From: Gymnogyps californianus
Taxonomy: Eukaryota > Chordata > Aves > Accipitriformes > Cathartidae
Length of the DNA: 64,000 nucleotides
Assembly: GCF_018139145.2 (NCBI RefSeq)
Contig: NC_059479.1
Span: 7,130,001-7,194,000 of the forward strand
Reading direction: 5' to 3'
Part shown: piece after piece, positions 24,600-35,850 of the stretch
Position numbering within the stretch: position 1 is the first letter of the stretch
How the letters are laid out: every line of letters begins with the position of its first letter
Made by a program: the position numbers and the translations under genes
Notes under the pieces: generated by a model
Told to the model about the DNA's origin: nothing
Database searches by the model: none
What the model saw: the letters and a program-made list of their open reading frames with translations, nothing else

Positions 24600-26690
24600 C
24601 GAACCCTTCATACATGAAAAGCAGGGGTTCCTGTTCTACTCCATAAGGCATTTCAAGGTGTGTATGGCAGATGCAAAAGATGAATCCCGACTCTGGTCAG
24701 CACTTGCACATTGGCAGATCCAAGAGCAAGCTCTCGGGTCCTGTTGCTGTTGGCCAAAATAGAAACTGGCTCTTGTCTTCTGTTACTGTTCGCCTGCAGG
24801 TTCCCAGCTCCTGTTCTGGCTCTGTGCTCTTGGTGAGGGGCTAGAACATAGGAATCCTTGTTGCTATTGTTTTTAACATGAAGGCAAAAGTGGACTGCAT
24901 GTTTGGGAGGCATTCCTCTAAAGACAGAGTTAGGAGTTGGCCTCTGCCCTTGTAAGTAATCACTGGCTGGTATCTCTGGCATGCATTCATGAATTTGCTT
25001 ATATATGCTTCCAGGCAGAAGCAGCCTGGCACTAACGTTCAGCTGAAACCAGGCAGAGTGGTACTTGCACTTTTTCAGCTTGGTGTGTCAACAAATATTT
25101 AGGAGTGAGGCAAAGTACCTGGGTTAGGGATAGTTTACATGGCTCTGGGTAAGGGTGAGGTTGTAATTTGTAATATTGCATCCTTAAAGCGTAAGTTAAG
25201 GAAGCAAGCATGCGTGTTGCCTAGCATAGCACAAGCAACTGTTGCTTGCTCTACCAGTAGTAATTGTTCCTGTCACTGATGGGATTAGCCTTCACTGATG
25301 AAGGCAATAATGATACGGTCACTCTCGTGTTAGTTTAGAATGTCTGTAAGCCCTAAAGGACACTAGCACCTGTGCTTTCCACAGGTACGTAAGCCAAATC
25401 AGAAATAGGCCCCCATTTCTTGAACTTTGTGGCTAAAGCAATGCTGTTATCAGCAGTCCCATAAAGGACAACTGTTATGTCAGAGAAAAGCACAAGTATA
25501 TTCAAAAGCAGCTAAACGTCTTTAGATAAGTGCTGTCTAATTGGTTTGCATTCTGTTTAAATGTTTCCCATCCTAATTTCCCCTTGGCATAAAAGTCCCC
25601 TGTCCAGGTGTTGTCAAAACGTTAATACTTTCTATATTTTAAAACTGTTTTAAATCGTCATTCATTCTTATCTAAAAACCTTGGAGTGTATTTTGAAGCA
25701 GTTGATTGCTAGGACAGCTACATAGAGAGAATTTTATTTTTATCAAGCTCTTTTAAACATTTAACTTTTACATGGTTTTACAGTGTTATATTATCGGGGA
25801 GTTCCTGCTTACACATTTTCTCTATTGTCTTGTCCATGTCAGTTGTCTGTCCCGTCCCCTGTTGTGTCCCCTCCCTGCCCCCACAATAAAAATGTTAATA
25901 AACACATGGATTTCTAGTGGTCTGACTTCTGGGTTTTCAGTGTAAAATTTCCGCAGAACTTGGTTTTATTTTGTGCTGAATTTATACTCACATATGTTTG
26001 ACAGGGATACGTATGATCATCTATATATCCCTTCAATACCGTGGGTATGTACGTAGCATCCTTCAAAATATGATACGCTGTTTTGGACTATACTTATCCC
26101 AGTTGTCTAGCTCTCGTTGCCAGAATAAAAGTAGTGTTTCATTTGTTCAGTTTATAAATGATATAGCCATCGTGGGGGAAAAAATAATTGTGTCTATTTA
26201 CTTTAACTTTGTTACAGAAAGTAATTAATTTGCCATAGTTTGGTATTTAGATCACAGTACCTAAGTGAATGTAGCTCATTTTGACATGACCATGATGGTA
26301 GATATCCTAGTGAATAGTTCTATGACTGATTAGGTTGATGACATCAGCAGAACTACAAGACTGTAAAAGCATTAAATAGCACAACTGCCATTAAAAAAAA
26401 AAAAATCAGTATCTTTGTATGCCAGTCTCTTGAAATAGAAATGTTTTCCAGGGGATACGTTTGGTATAGACTTGTAGGAAGCTACGTTTCATGCCTGCAG
26501 GAACAATGGTCTTCCTTTCTGTGTATTGTATGTGTAAAGACTTTTGGTTGGATTTTTTCTTTTGCCTGTGAAACATACCAGTCATGTACATAGAGGTTAT
26601 GTAACATAAACTGCCTGTCATCCTCAGCTAGTTTGTAATATTTTTATATGAAAGTAGTTTATATGTTCAGTTGTGTATCTTTGAATGAAA
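24600..26690. other. unique sequence with two close polyadenylation-like hexamers
   Basis: Mostly AT-rich non-coding sequence. Between 25885 and 25902 two plus-strand AATAAA hexamers occur 12 bases apart, after a C/T-rich stretch. This could mark the 3' end of an unseen transcript, but no upstream coding exon was found and AATAAA is common by chance. The longest frames (24653-24982 minus, 109 codons) are not recognisable. Confidence 0.35.
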
Positions 26691-26694
26691 TGGC

Positions 26695-27050
26695 ATTAGT
26701 CCCTTAATGTTATAATGCACACAGGTGTGCACTAATGAAGGGGTTAATATTGAAGACATTTTCCACATTGATTGATAAAACAGAAGCAGTCTTAAACTAT
26801 TGTACAATATGTTTGAGTAATGACTATCAAACAATGAATGCTGTTAAATTTTCTATTTGGTAGCTAGAAGATGCATCTCATGGGAAAGGTTAAATCTAAC
26901 AATATGATCATCTGGTGGCTTAAGTACTCTACTGAATCAAGGCCGCCTTTATTCTAATTAGAGAGCTTCAAAATAATCCATATGTAAGGATGCAGTTGAA
27001 ACTTGCAATATTTCAAATGGGCAAACAGCAGGAACTTCTGACAAGCATTC
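26695..27050. promoter_or_regulatory. candidate conserved non-coding / enhancer-like stretch
   Basis: AT-rich, repeat-free sequence with many homeodomain-like motifs: ttaatg, a tandem TGAT motif in ttgattgataaa (about 26768), and ttctaattagaga (about 26952). It also has a near-palindrome TGCACAC-AG-GTGTGCA at 26716-26731 whose halves resemble T-box sites. The texture is like vertebrate conserved non-coding elements, but this is inference from motif content only. Confidence 0.25.
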
Positions 27051-29447
27051 AACAATATCTGTCTAGTGACTGCGTTAAAAGATGAGGGGAATCTTTATAT
27101 TTAAGACCAACTATCTCCCTCAAGTTAAGGCCATATTTAAAAACCATATGCCCCCCCCAATAAACCCTTCAAACCTTTAATATCTTCCCTCTTTTTTCAT
27201 AACAAAGCATCATTCTTTTGTTGCTTTTCTTATAATTGTCTATATAAAAATCTATAAATTCTTGTTTTTTGGAAAATGTGCTGTTTAAAATGGCAAAATA
27301 TTAAACAGAGCTTATTATCAAAATTAATTAACTATGTATCATTTCATCTTCAAAAAGACCTCTTCAAGACTGAAAGAAAGCAAATACAATTTCTTTGTTA
27401 TGACTGTGGCCTAAAAGATTTTTTTAAAATATTAGAGCCTGCATCATAAATGCTGACCCATGGAATTTTAGTGGGTATGTCTTGCTGTAATGGACTTCAG
27501 TTTATATTTTACCTTTTATTTTACGTGCAGTTAGTATATAGTTCTAGAAATCAGAATTGGTTTTCTGCTGTTCTCAAACTTTCATCCTGTTGAGAGTAAG
27601 GATTTGCTCCACGTTACAGTATTTTCCTTTCTGTCCTGTTATCTTTGAGAAGATCATGGGAATGTATTGTATATGCAGATGATCTGACTCTGCAACTATG
27701 TCCAATACACTTTTCTGACTTTTACTAGTGTTTTGAAATAATGGAAGAAAGACTTTTAAAAGAAGTTCAGAACACTAAAAAATCAGTTATCACTTAATAG
27801 AGCCTTTAGGACACACTGGTTTGGAAATATGGCATTTTGCCATCAAAGCACTCAAACTTTTTGCTGTTACTTTAACACTGTTGAGCAATTCATATAGATG
27901 AAAATCTATTTGGTTTCTGATTATTCTTCTGACTATTATATTAAATGGACAAAGTTAAGTGAGGCTTACCCTGGAGAACAGTAGAAATAACGATGCCTTA
28001 CTGGAAATACTGAAATAAGGTATTTGTTGGTTTTGAAAACTTTTTACTAAATATCTCCTGCCACATGATACTAGTTTGGAAAAAAGAATTATACCTTACT
28101 TTCAAAGTGTAAAATCTGCAATCATTTTTTCCACTCTTGAGGAAAACATTCATTATGTCTTTGAGGACACTAGAACTTCCTCATATGCGTTACGGAGGAA
28201 AGTCACTAGGAGCTCATTGAGGATACCTATTACCTGCCTTGGTTCTAAGTAGCACTGCAGTTCCTACAGTAGCCTGCGATGCTCTGCATGGCCTAGAGAG
28301 TGCTGCATAAAGACACCCAGTCTTGGTCCAGGAGCTGTTAGTTTACTGTTCCATTTGAGCTAATATACCTATCTTCAGAAAGAATCTGTGAACCATAACA
28401 GCTTTGTATAGACATATAGTCATTTAAATCCTGTAGTTTTGTAGTGGGGTGTTTAGAGTCCAGAATTAAGAAGATGCAAAAGGAGCTTAAAATCAATTTA
28501 TTTATGCTTTCTTTTTGACAGTGGGTCCTGGACTGCATGTCAAACAGAAGATTATCTCTTCCCTTTCCACCAGTATCATAAGTTAAATGGAGTTTAAGTT
28601 AAAGTTTAGTGAGCATATGCATTAAGTCTTTTTCAGACTACTTTGGGCAGTAGCATATAGAGGGATAGGATAACCTTACAGACTTTCTCTTTACCATGGA
28701 TGAGAGCTTTGGTCAATATCCAACTACTGAAACTTCTTAGTGGCTTTAGTCTTTGTGTTCTTTTTTTAAAAAGAAAAAAATCCAAATACACAAAAAAGGT
28801 TCCTTGGTGTTCTGTTCAATCTCACAATATCTAGTTCAGACTGTGTAACAAGGCTGAGTTTTTCTGGCTTTAAAATCTGACCATCTTGTAACGTACCTAC
28901 TTGGCGCTACATATCTTAAGTACCTTTTCACACTGGATCAAAGGCATGCTCCTAACAATTCAGCTGCAGGTTTCTCTTTCAGACAGGGAAAGGTGAGTTG
29001 CCTTGTGCTTGTTTTTATGCAATGAACTGACAAATCTGTCTGATTCCTAGTTGTGGTGCTACTAGTTAGTGCTAGAAGAATACATAGTCTTGAATTAAGA
29101 AACAGTATTGCCATAAAATATTTAGTAAGTGTTGCATTCTAGATGTGGAATTTGCAGAAGCCAATAGTTTGAGTGGGAGCTACCTAAAGTAGACGCTGTG
29201 AAGTGCCAAGGAGATGCTTGAGGGGTTGACTGGACAAGCTCTTAACTGAAGACTATGGGTAATTATACAGAACAAAACAGTTTCAACAAGGCTGTTCAAG
29301 AAAGACTTGAAAATCCAGTGGACTTATTCTTGGAGAATGACCTAAGCATGAAAGAACTGAGTCAAAACGTGTGCTTAAATGAGTCGGACAGAGGAAGTGA
29401 AAATAGATATCCTCTTTCCTGGGTGAATATCTTCAAATGGGCTGTTG

Positions 29448-29466
29448 GACAGACAGACAGACACAC
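29448..29466. repeat. (GACA)n / (CA)n microsatellite
   Basis: Four GACA units followed by CA units. A simple repeat. Confidence 0.85.
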
Positions 29467-30002
29467 ATACTAGCAAGACAGTTCCCAAATGTTTCCTTCC
29501 TGTTGCACTGATTATCTATACAAAACTCCATTTGTTCAGCCAAATTCTTATTTTCTGAGAATATTTGACAAAATGGACCTCGCGTGGGAGTAACCTGCGG
29601 TTTAAGAATTTTCTTGTGCCTAGGTGTAGACTAGAGCTCTGACCAGATGAGAGGATTTGAGACTTTGGCATGTCAATCAATAGAAATTTATGCTTACTTG
29701 ACACTGCTAAAGGGAGGTTCCAGTGTCTAAATTGATTCATAGGTTAAACTTTAATTTATGCAGGTGGTCTATTTGGACTGCATGTAACTTATATTGGGAG
29801 GGATGCTTGTGAATGTGGTGAAATAGCAATGCAGATTTACAGTAGAATCATGTTGCTGTGTGGACATCTTCGTAATGAGCTGTGGGTTACTTCTGTGAGG
29901 ACTAAGAGGGTTGAATTGAAGGCTGTAATATTCAAATACTTTGTTTCTTTTTGCATTTTTGTTTTCTTGAGGATTTGCAATTGGTCAGGTCAAATAAAAT
30001 AG

Positions 30003-30095
30003 ATGTATCTGTTCAGCAGTCCTTTTTTGGAGGGGATGGGGGGTGGTGGTTCTTTTTTGCTTTGGTTTGTTTTTTTGGGGTTGTTTTTTTTTGCC
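30003..30095. repeat. G/T-rich low-complexity tract
   Basis: Runs of T and G (ttttttgg, atggggggtggtgg, ttttttgggg, ttgttttttttt) on the plus strand. The local G runs might allow G-quadruplex formation. Similar tracts occur at about 11086-11121, 33721-33770 and 38836-38945. Confidence 0.6.
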
Positions 30096-30540
30096 TTTGA
30101 GGCTGGATTAACTGGACATCTGGTGCTGGAGATTTTGTCCTCTTCGTTAAAGAGGCATGAGTTGGTACTATGCCAGTCTTCTGATGTCTGTCCAGAAGAT
30201 TCTATAGTCACTGAGACATGCCGAGTTGTGGGTTTAATCATCCTGGCAGGTTGTTAGAGACAAAACAAAACATGGGAATTGCCACTCTGATAACAGAAGC
30301 CTGTACGGAGAATTCCCGAAGGAATACATAAAAATGTGAACTGCTTAGTAATATGGCATCATTTCTACTCAGGAGCTGCCTAAATGCGTTCTGCATGTTT
30401 CTGGGAATTCCAGAGTTGTGATTGTGTTCACTGTTAATGCTTAATAGATACTATAAAATGATTGTTTATGGAGTGACAATAAAATAAAGCATTTGCATTT
30501 GATTATCTTTTTTTGTCTAAAAAGCAGGGGATTGTTAACT

Positions 30541-30720
30541 GATGCCAATCAAATTTGGCATTGGTGTCTATTGGGTTTGATAGACTGTCATTGGCCATAA
30601 ATACATTGTATCGCATATTTTATATGTTAAATATTAGTGTACATTTAAACAATGCTGTATTTAAAATATAGTTCATGTTATTGACTAATTAAACCTGTCA
30701 TAGATAACCTGTCAAGGTTA
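30541..30720. promoter_or_regulatory. CCAAT-box cluster with AT-rich tail, putative regulatory element
   Basis: CCAAT at 30545-30549 and the opposite orientation ATTGG at 30560-30564, 30570-30574 and 30590-30594 place four NF-Y-type pentamers in 50 bases. The same stretch forms small inverted repeats (ATGCCAA/TTGGCAT and GTCTAT/ATAGAC). It is followed by AT-rich, homeodomain-like sequence to about 30700. Clustered CCAAT boxes are typical of NF-Y-bound promoters and enhancers, and of some LTRs. No start site or LTR ends were seen. Confidence 0.3.
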
Positions 30721-30945
30721 AACCAGGTTGTAAGGCTTAGTATGTTTCCTGGTTCCAGCACTAAAATCTCTTACCTCAAGCTCTGACTTTAGGCTAATCG
30801 TCTCTGTTTATCCCAAACAAACCAAAGGCAACCGGTCTTAGTACCAGTTTTCAGTCTACTTTGTGGACATTTTCTTGAGAGTGTTGTCAGGTCTGTGGTC
30901 ATGACAGCACAGTTTGTCTTTTTTTTGTTTGTTTTTTTTTCCTCT

Positions 30946-30961
30946 CCCCCCCCCCCCCCCC
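30946..30961. repeat. poly-C run (16 C)
   Basis: An uninterrupted C16 tract inside a longer T- and C-rich stretch (about 30918-30966). Confidence 0.9.
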
Positions 30962-30971
30962 TTCTTCACAG

Positions 30972-31055
30972 ACCAAAGATTAAGAACTTCGCTGGGACTG
31001 GTGGAAGCAAATGTAGCTTTCTTGCTGCACAGTTAAACCTAGAGTTGGGAGGAAG
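30972..31055 (+). other. exon-like segment after a long polypyrimidine tract, unrecognised
   Basis: A 50-base T/C tract ends in ttcttcacag (30971). The next 84 bases are open in one frame (reading PKIKNFAGTGGSKCSFLAAQ and onward) and end at ggaag|gtcagt, a fair donor site. The frame stays open past the donor to 31207. I do not recognise the peptide. The tract may be only a low-complexity run that makes the acceptor look good, so this is a weak candidate exon, coding or non-coding. Confidence 0.15.
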
Positions 31056-31209
31056 GTCAGTGTTTTGGAGAGTAGGTCTGAAGAGTTGGATTGACTGCTG
31101 GGTCGTGCAAGTCTATAGGCCTAAGAAATATAGACTGATATCTGAAGGGATGAGTGTCTATTATGTTAAGGTTGAAGTTAAAGTTTTCAAAAATGGAAAG
31201 ATTTTATAA

Positions 31210-32404
31210 GACTTACTTTTGGGATCTGAAAGTCCTCAGGACTGGAATTAATGCCAGATTGCGAGACTGAATTGCTTTTGGTTAATTCTGAGTGAATATT
31301 GTCCCTTGGGTATGTTTATGATAAGGAATGGATATAAAGTTTCAGATAATTTGGCTCAAAAAGATAAGCTTTTGATGAAGACCTGTGGGACAGTAATGAG
31401 GGCTTCAGCTACTCTGGCAAAGGGGTTTAAATGTTTTTGAGGTTTTTTTTAGAAAAAAAGGAAGCATATGATATAGAGCTGAAATCATTCAAGAGCAAAA
31501 CAAATCCAGCAGGGATGCTGATAGGGTGCAGGCCTTACCCTAGAAAAGTAAAACGGTAAAGAAATGTGAATTGTAACATGCTACTAGTAGGCATGGAGTG
31601 CAGATTTTGAAATATAATTAAGAAAATTTGCATACTAGAATACTCTAGAAGAACAAGTTTGACTAGAAAGTCCAAATACTGTTGCACTGCAATTTTGAAC
31701 TGAGCTGATTTTTCTGGTAGAAAACATAATTTCTAAGATTTAAAAAAAAAAAAAAAATCCACATAAGACCAACAAATTTTTGGTGCATACATCTTTGTGT
31801 ACTGGATGCTCCTGTTCCGCACATTGGTCGCAAAGTTCATGACTTTACAATCTTACAAAAATATGCTTCAGGACTGTCCAAAACTGCAAACTACTGAATT
31901 TAGAAGACTTATAGGTTATTTTCAATATTTTATTAATGATTTTTTTTCAAGATTAATTAACTTGCCATGCAGTCAAAAAGTAAATGTGTTTTATGGAATT
32001 GGGCCATGGATTACAGGGAACTATCTGATACCATAAAGGAGATGCTGTAGTACAGCCCCTGGTAGTAACTCATACTGACTTCAGTTTGCCTCTCAAATTA
32101 TGTGCAGATGTTAGTATCAGCTATATTGGCTTGGGAGCCATTTTCACCCAGATGTAAAACCATGAGTAAAGAATAACTGCTTTTGTTAGCCTTGTATTTC
32201 ATTCAGAACAGAATTACTCTTCCAGTAAGAAAAAGTATGATGAATGTATTTACTGTGAAATGCTGGCAAATGCATCTGTAAAGCACATTTGAAGTCTGAT
32301 AGACAATGATGCTAAAATTATGTGGCTAATTAAAACATGACAGTTTCCACCATATTCATTCCATGTATCCTGGACAGCCCTAGCTTTACAAATAAAATAA
32401 GTTC
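31210..32404. other. AT-rich unique sequence
   Basis: Nothing recognisable. An A16 run lies at 31742-31757. The 79-codon frame at 31797-32036 has no familiar motif. Confidence 0.5.
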
Positions 32405-33195
32405 TGAAACAAGATCTTGGTGCTTCTCATGGCTTATTGAAATTACTGAGAACAGTGGTTAAAAAAATCCAGAAAGGCAGACAGAACATTAAGATTTATT
32501 AGGAGTTTAATAGAGACTGGAAAATAAAGAATATCATTATGTATCTCTATAAATCCGTACTGTGCAGGCATCTCATTGTCTGTTGGTTTGATTTTTCTTG
32601 TCTCAGGATGTAGTAGAACCAGAGAAGATCTAGAGAAGAATGCTAAAGGGTAATCTGCAGAATGGAGCTTTGTTTTTAAGAGTAACAACTCAGTTATGCT
32701 AGGAGCTTTTAGGCTGGAAAAGAGATAACAGAGGAAATACAAATGACACAGAAAAAGAGAACAGGAGGTAGTTGTCTCTTCCAGCATGAGAATTAAGGGC
32801 TATCAAACTCAGCAAGCGGTTGGCTTGGTATGGTTAAAGAAAACGATTCCTCCCACAGCTTAACTTTATGCTGTGTAAGTCGTTGATCCAATGCATTATA
32901 CTTAGATGTTAAAATTTGTGTGGGTTCAAAAGCAATTGGACAAGTAGGTGACAAATTCAAATTATTAAGACTTATTGTATGCAAAGAAATTACTTCTTTT
33001 CAAGAAATTCTTGACCCACAAATCTTTGGATTGTAGAAGAACGTTCCCACAGAACACTATGTACACTCTATCCCTGTATACTTGTCATGTTCTTACAAGC
33101 TTACTCAGTCATCTGCTGTTGGCTGCTGCTGGGAGACGGAGTATTGAACTAGATGGATCTTTGGTTTGACCTTGTATTCCTGTTCTTACAAATTA
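32405..33195 (+). mobile_element. ancient CR1 LINE fragment, end of ORF2 plus 3' UTR (plus strand)
   Basis: The longest CR1 relic in the window. It begins in the C-terminal part of the reverse-transcriptase ORF: agatcttggtgcttctcatg (the 'DLGV' region), then ggcagacagaacattaag and atctctataaatccgtactg (the 'LYKSLVRP' region). Next come gatgtagtagaaccagagaa, gctggaaaagagataacaga (the 'LEKRRLRGD' region) and tgtgggttcaaaagcaattg. The 3' UTR ends with catctgctgttggctgctg, gggagacggagtattgaact, agatggatctttggtttgac and cctgttcttac. The block order matches CR1 throughout. Many substitutions and small indels break the frame, so it is a pseudogene fragment. The upstream 5' part is absent, as is usual for 5'-truncated CR1 copies. 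Confidence 0.87.
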
Positions 33196-33199
33196 TATT

Positions 33200-33540
33200 A
33201 CTCATGTACCTGTTTAAAAAAAAAAAACAAACTTAAAAAAATCTGAAAGTGAAAAGGGCTCATGTCTGCTTCCAAGAATAAGTATAAATTAACAACTAAA
33301 AAACCTAATACATTTTATGACTCCTTGATGCTGGCATTATTTCTTGGACAAAAATCAAGGCTGTAGCTCAGACTGAGATGCCATGTTAGATTAACTGGGA
33401 GTGCTAACCCAACTTAAAACTGTTTTGTTTTTCTGAAAGAACCTGGAAACTCTGCATTAATTTTTAATCAAGAACAACAAATTGAGGAATTCAGGCAGCA
33501 ACTCTTCAGTGACATCGACCTGTTGATAATTTATGGGCCG
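33200..33540. other. short unique spacer between two CR1 copies
   Basis: AT-rich sequence with no recognisable feature, separating the plus-strand CR1 relic from the minus-strand CR1 copy. Confidence 0.5.
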
Positions 33541-33543
33541 GGA

Positions 33544-33995
33544 TTTCACAGAATCGCTGATGTGGGAAGGGATCTCTGAAGACCATCTAGTCCAACCCCT
33601 GCTCAAAGCAGGGTCAACTGGAACAGTTTGCTCAGGACATTGTACAGTCAGGTTTTGAATAGCTACAAAGATGGAGATGCCACAACCCATTCCAGCCTCG
33701 CTAAAAAAAAGTGGTGGCATGTTTTTGTGGTGCTGTTGGGTTTTGGTAGGCTTTTTTTTTTCTTAAGTATAAATTGAATTTTTTGTCTTTCGATCTTTGC
33801 CTTTTGCCTCTTGTCCTCTGACTGGATACCACTAAGAGTCAGGCTCCAACTTTTTTACGTCCTCGCACTAGGTATTTATACACATTGATAAGATCCACCC
33901 TGAGACTTGACTTCTCAAAGCTGAACTGTCCCAGCCCTCACAGCTTCTCCTCATAAGACAGGTGCTCTGATCCTTTAATAATCTTCATGGCCCTG
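33544..33995 (-). mobile_element. CR1 LINE 3' end (minus strand), least diverged CR1 copy here
   Basis: The plus strand reads the classic reverse complement of an avian CR1 3' end: ttcacagaatcgctgatg, gggaagggatctctgaagac, catctagtccaacccctgc, tcaaagcagggtcaactgg, caggttttgaatagctacaa and agatggagatgccacaaccc. After a degraded, T-rich middle (33700-33775) it continues with cttgtcctctgactggatac, gtatttatacacattgataa, gctgaactgtcccagccctc and agcttctcctcataagaca. This is the end of the reverse-transcriptase ORF and the 3' UTR. The terminal octamer-type repeat is represented by the cacagaatc at the start. Compared with the other copies the match is close, suggesting a younger, bird-specific insertion. 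It is 5'-truncated and non-coding. Confidence 0.94.
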
Positions 33996-33999
33996 AATT

Positions 34000-35760
34000 T
34001 GGGCTCTGACTTAAATCTCTTTAAACAAAGCCCATTAACTTTTAAAGACAAGGTTTGAAAGAGTTGATTGTTCCTTTATTTTTTTACTAAGCTTTTCTAC
34101 TGGATTTGATTCTTTCTAATTTGACTAAAATGGCCATGTGAAGGACATAAGAGATTTCTTGGTATTGTTGTGATTCTTATAATGTAATGCATTTAACATG
34201 TGCCTTTATTTATAAAGATAGAATTGTGGTATATCATGTGGGCAAGTGATACTAAGTGCTCTGAATAGGAGCATGATCTATTGCACTTAGACTGATAAAT
34301 GTATGTATCCTACAAGTCAGTCTTTTTGATTGACATAGATGTTGAGCTCTTGTATAAAATTTGATTTTACAGTTGTCAGACCTGTGAAAGAGATGTTTTT
34401 TCTCTATGGAACAGTTCTGAATATAACAATGTCTGTAGCACTGTTTAGTGTTTAATTATATATTCAGCACCTTCTTGGTAAGAGAAAGGTCTCTTACTAT
34501 CTATAGAGATATGCAAAAGGCTTTCTTTCAGTATATCTCTTCTTCAGAAGACCTTTAGACTATTATGAAATCTTTGCCTTGTTTTAGGCAATTCACTTTA
34601 AATGCAAGTTATTGCATGCTGTGTATCTAAGCTTCTGCACGGTTTTGATCAAGTATACTATAACCTTCATTTTCTTTTAGTGTTGCATATTTTTCCTGTA
34701 CTGCTTGAACTCTTTTAATATTCCTCTTCAGCAGTACTTGCTTTCATGAAAAATCAATGTCTATTTCTATAAAAGTAGCAAAATTGCTAAAATCTATTGC
34801 ACTAGTTAAAGATTTTTCACTTATTCTTGCCAAATATTAGCTGACTAATTTCAGAAAGCTAAAAACCAATAAAAACAGTTCCAGATAAAGAAAAAAGTCA
34901 ACTAGAAAAAGGAACTAATAATTATTTTTAAAAGAACATGTATCTCTAAATTCAGGTGAATATATCTATTAAGTAGGCAGGTGTCTCAAAGATCTGAGTG
35001 TTACATTAGAGGAAGGGAGTCTTGAAAGGGAAAACATTCACTTTTTAAAGATGGAGAGGTGCCACTTCCCTTTTTTCACTTCAGTACTTCTTAATAATTT
35101 AATTCTATACAATTTAAGATCAGGCTGCAGTTATATCTTGGAAACTAGGGATGGGGACGCTCCAGAGTGGAGACCTTTGGCGACTTCTGTAGGCTGTGGT
35201 ACTCTAGAAGTTAGGAAGAGGGCTGCTATCCTTTTGGGCATGGACGTTGTCATTTTCTGAGCTCCATGGAGCAATCCTCCCTCCTCTGTCTGGTCAGAGG
35301 TTATAGAGTGGAGGTTAGGATTGGGGAAAAAAAACAGAATAGAGAAATTTGAAGGCCTTTATAGGTTGTTACAGTTTGTAAGTTTAAGTGAGAGCTGTTC
35401 TTCCTTTGACACAGTGGGTGTTGTCTTGCTTTGAGCTCCATGAAGGGGTCACCAGCCTCTGTTCTACCTTTTCTGTTACTGTTTATATAACAAATGATCC
35501 CATATTTGAGGAATTATTATAATTATAGTACAGTCTGAGCTTGGCAGTATGGTAGGTTTGATTGTTATGGCTTCCAACAGGACTCTGCTGGTTTTTACTT
35601 CAAGGGCTGTCTCCTCTTAATGCAGCATATTTTGAAATACATAGAAATACACAGTGACTATAAATAAGACAGCAGAAATTTAAGACAGCATTGCACGTGA
35701 TTCACAAGAGAATTCTTATTACATTCTTTTTGTGTATTTGCTTTAGTTATACATCAGGAA
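34000..35760. other. AT-rich unique sequence
   Basis: No gene or interspersed repeat recognised. A slightly GC-richer stretch near 35140-35250 carries three CpGs but no recognisable coding content. Confidence 0.5.
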
Positions 35761-35810
35761 ATTTTTTTGGGTACATGTATGTGCATGTTTCCTGAACGCC
35801 AGTTTTGTAA

Positions 35811-35850
35811 CCAGTTGTACAACTGGCTGATATTACTGTATCAGTAATAT
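35811..35850. repeat. two adjacent palindromes
   Basis: CCAGTTGTACAACTGG at 35811-35826 is a perfect 16-base palindrome. Three bases later ATATTACTG (35830-35838) and CAGTAATAT (35842-35850) form a perfect 9-bp inverted repeat with a 3-base loop. Both could extrude as hairpins. No function is known. Confidence 0.8.

Larger units (their letters stand above)
27055..30480. other. AT-rich unique sequence
   Basis: No supported gene. A 72-codon frame starting with ATG at 29255 ends in a GACA repeat tract and is not recognised. At 28983-28992 a 10-base segment is flanked by tttctctttcag and gtgagt, splice-site-like on both sides, but nothing else supports an exon. Confidence 0.4.

Noticed and set aside
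25885..25902. Paired AATAAA as a real transcript 3' end
   Set aside because: No upstream exon was found. AATAAA is frequent by chance in AT-rich DNA.
28983..28992. Possible 10-base microexon between tttctctttcag and gtgagt
   Set aside because: Both splice signals are good, but a 10-base element cannot be supported without transcript or conservation data.
29255..29473. 72-codon ATG-initiated frame with hydrophilic peptide
   Set aside because: An in-frame stop lies just upstream, it terminates in a GACA microsatellite, and no splice donor or known family was seen. Not enough for a gene call.
30895..31209. 104-codon frame with a proline run
   Set aside because: The N-terminal half is just the translation of the T/C homopolymer tract. 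Only the 84-base exon-like part was kept as a weak candidate.
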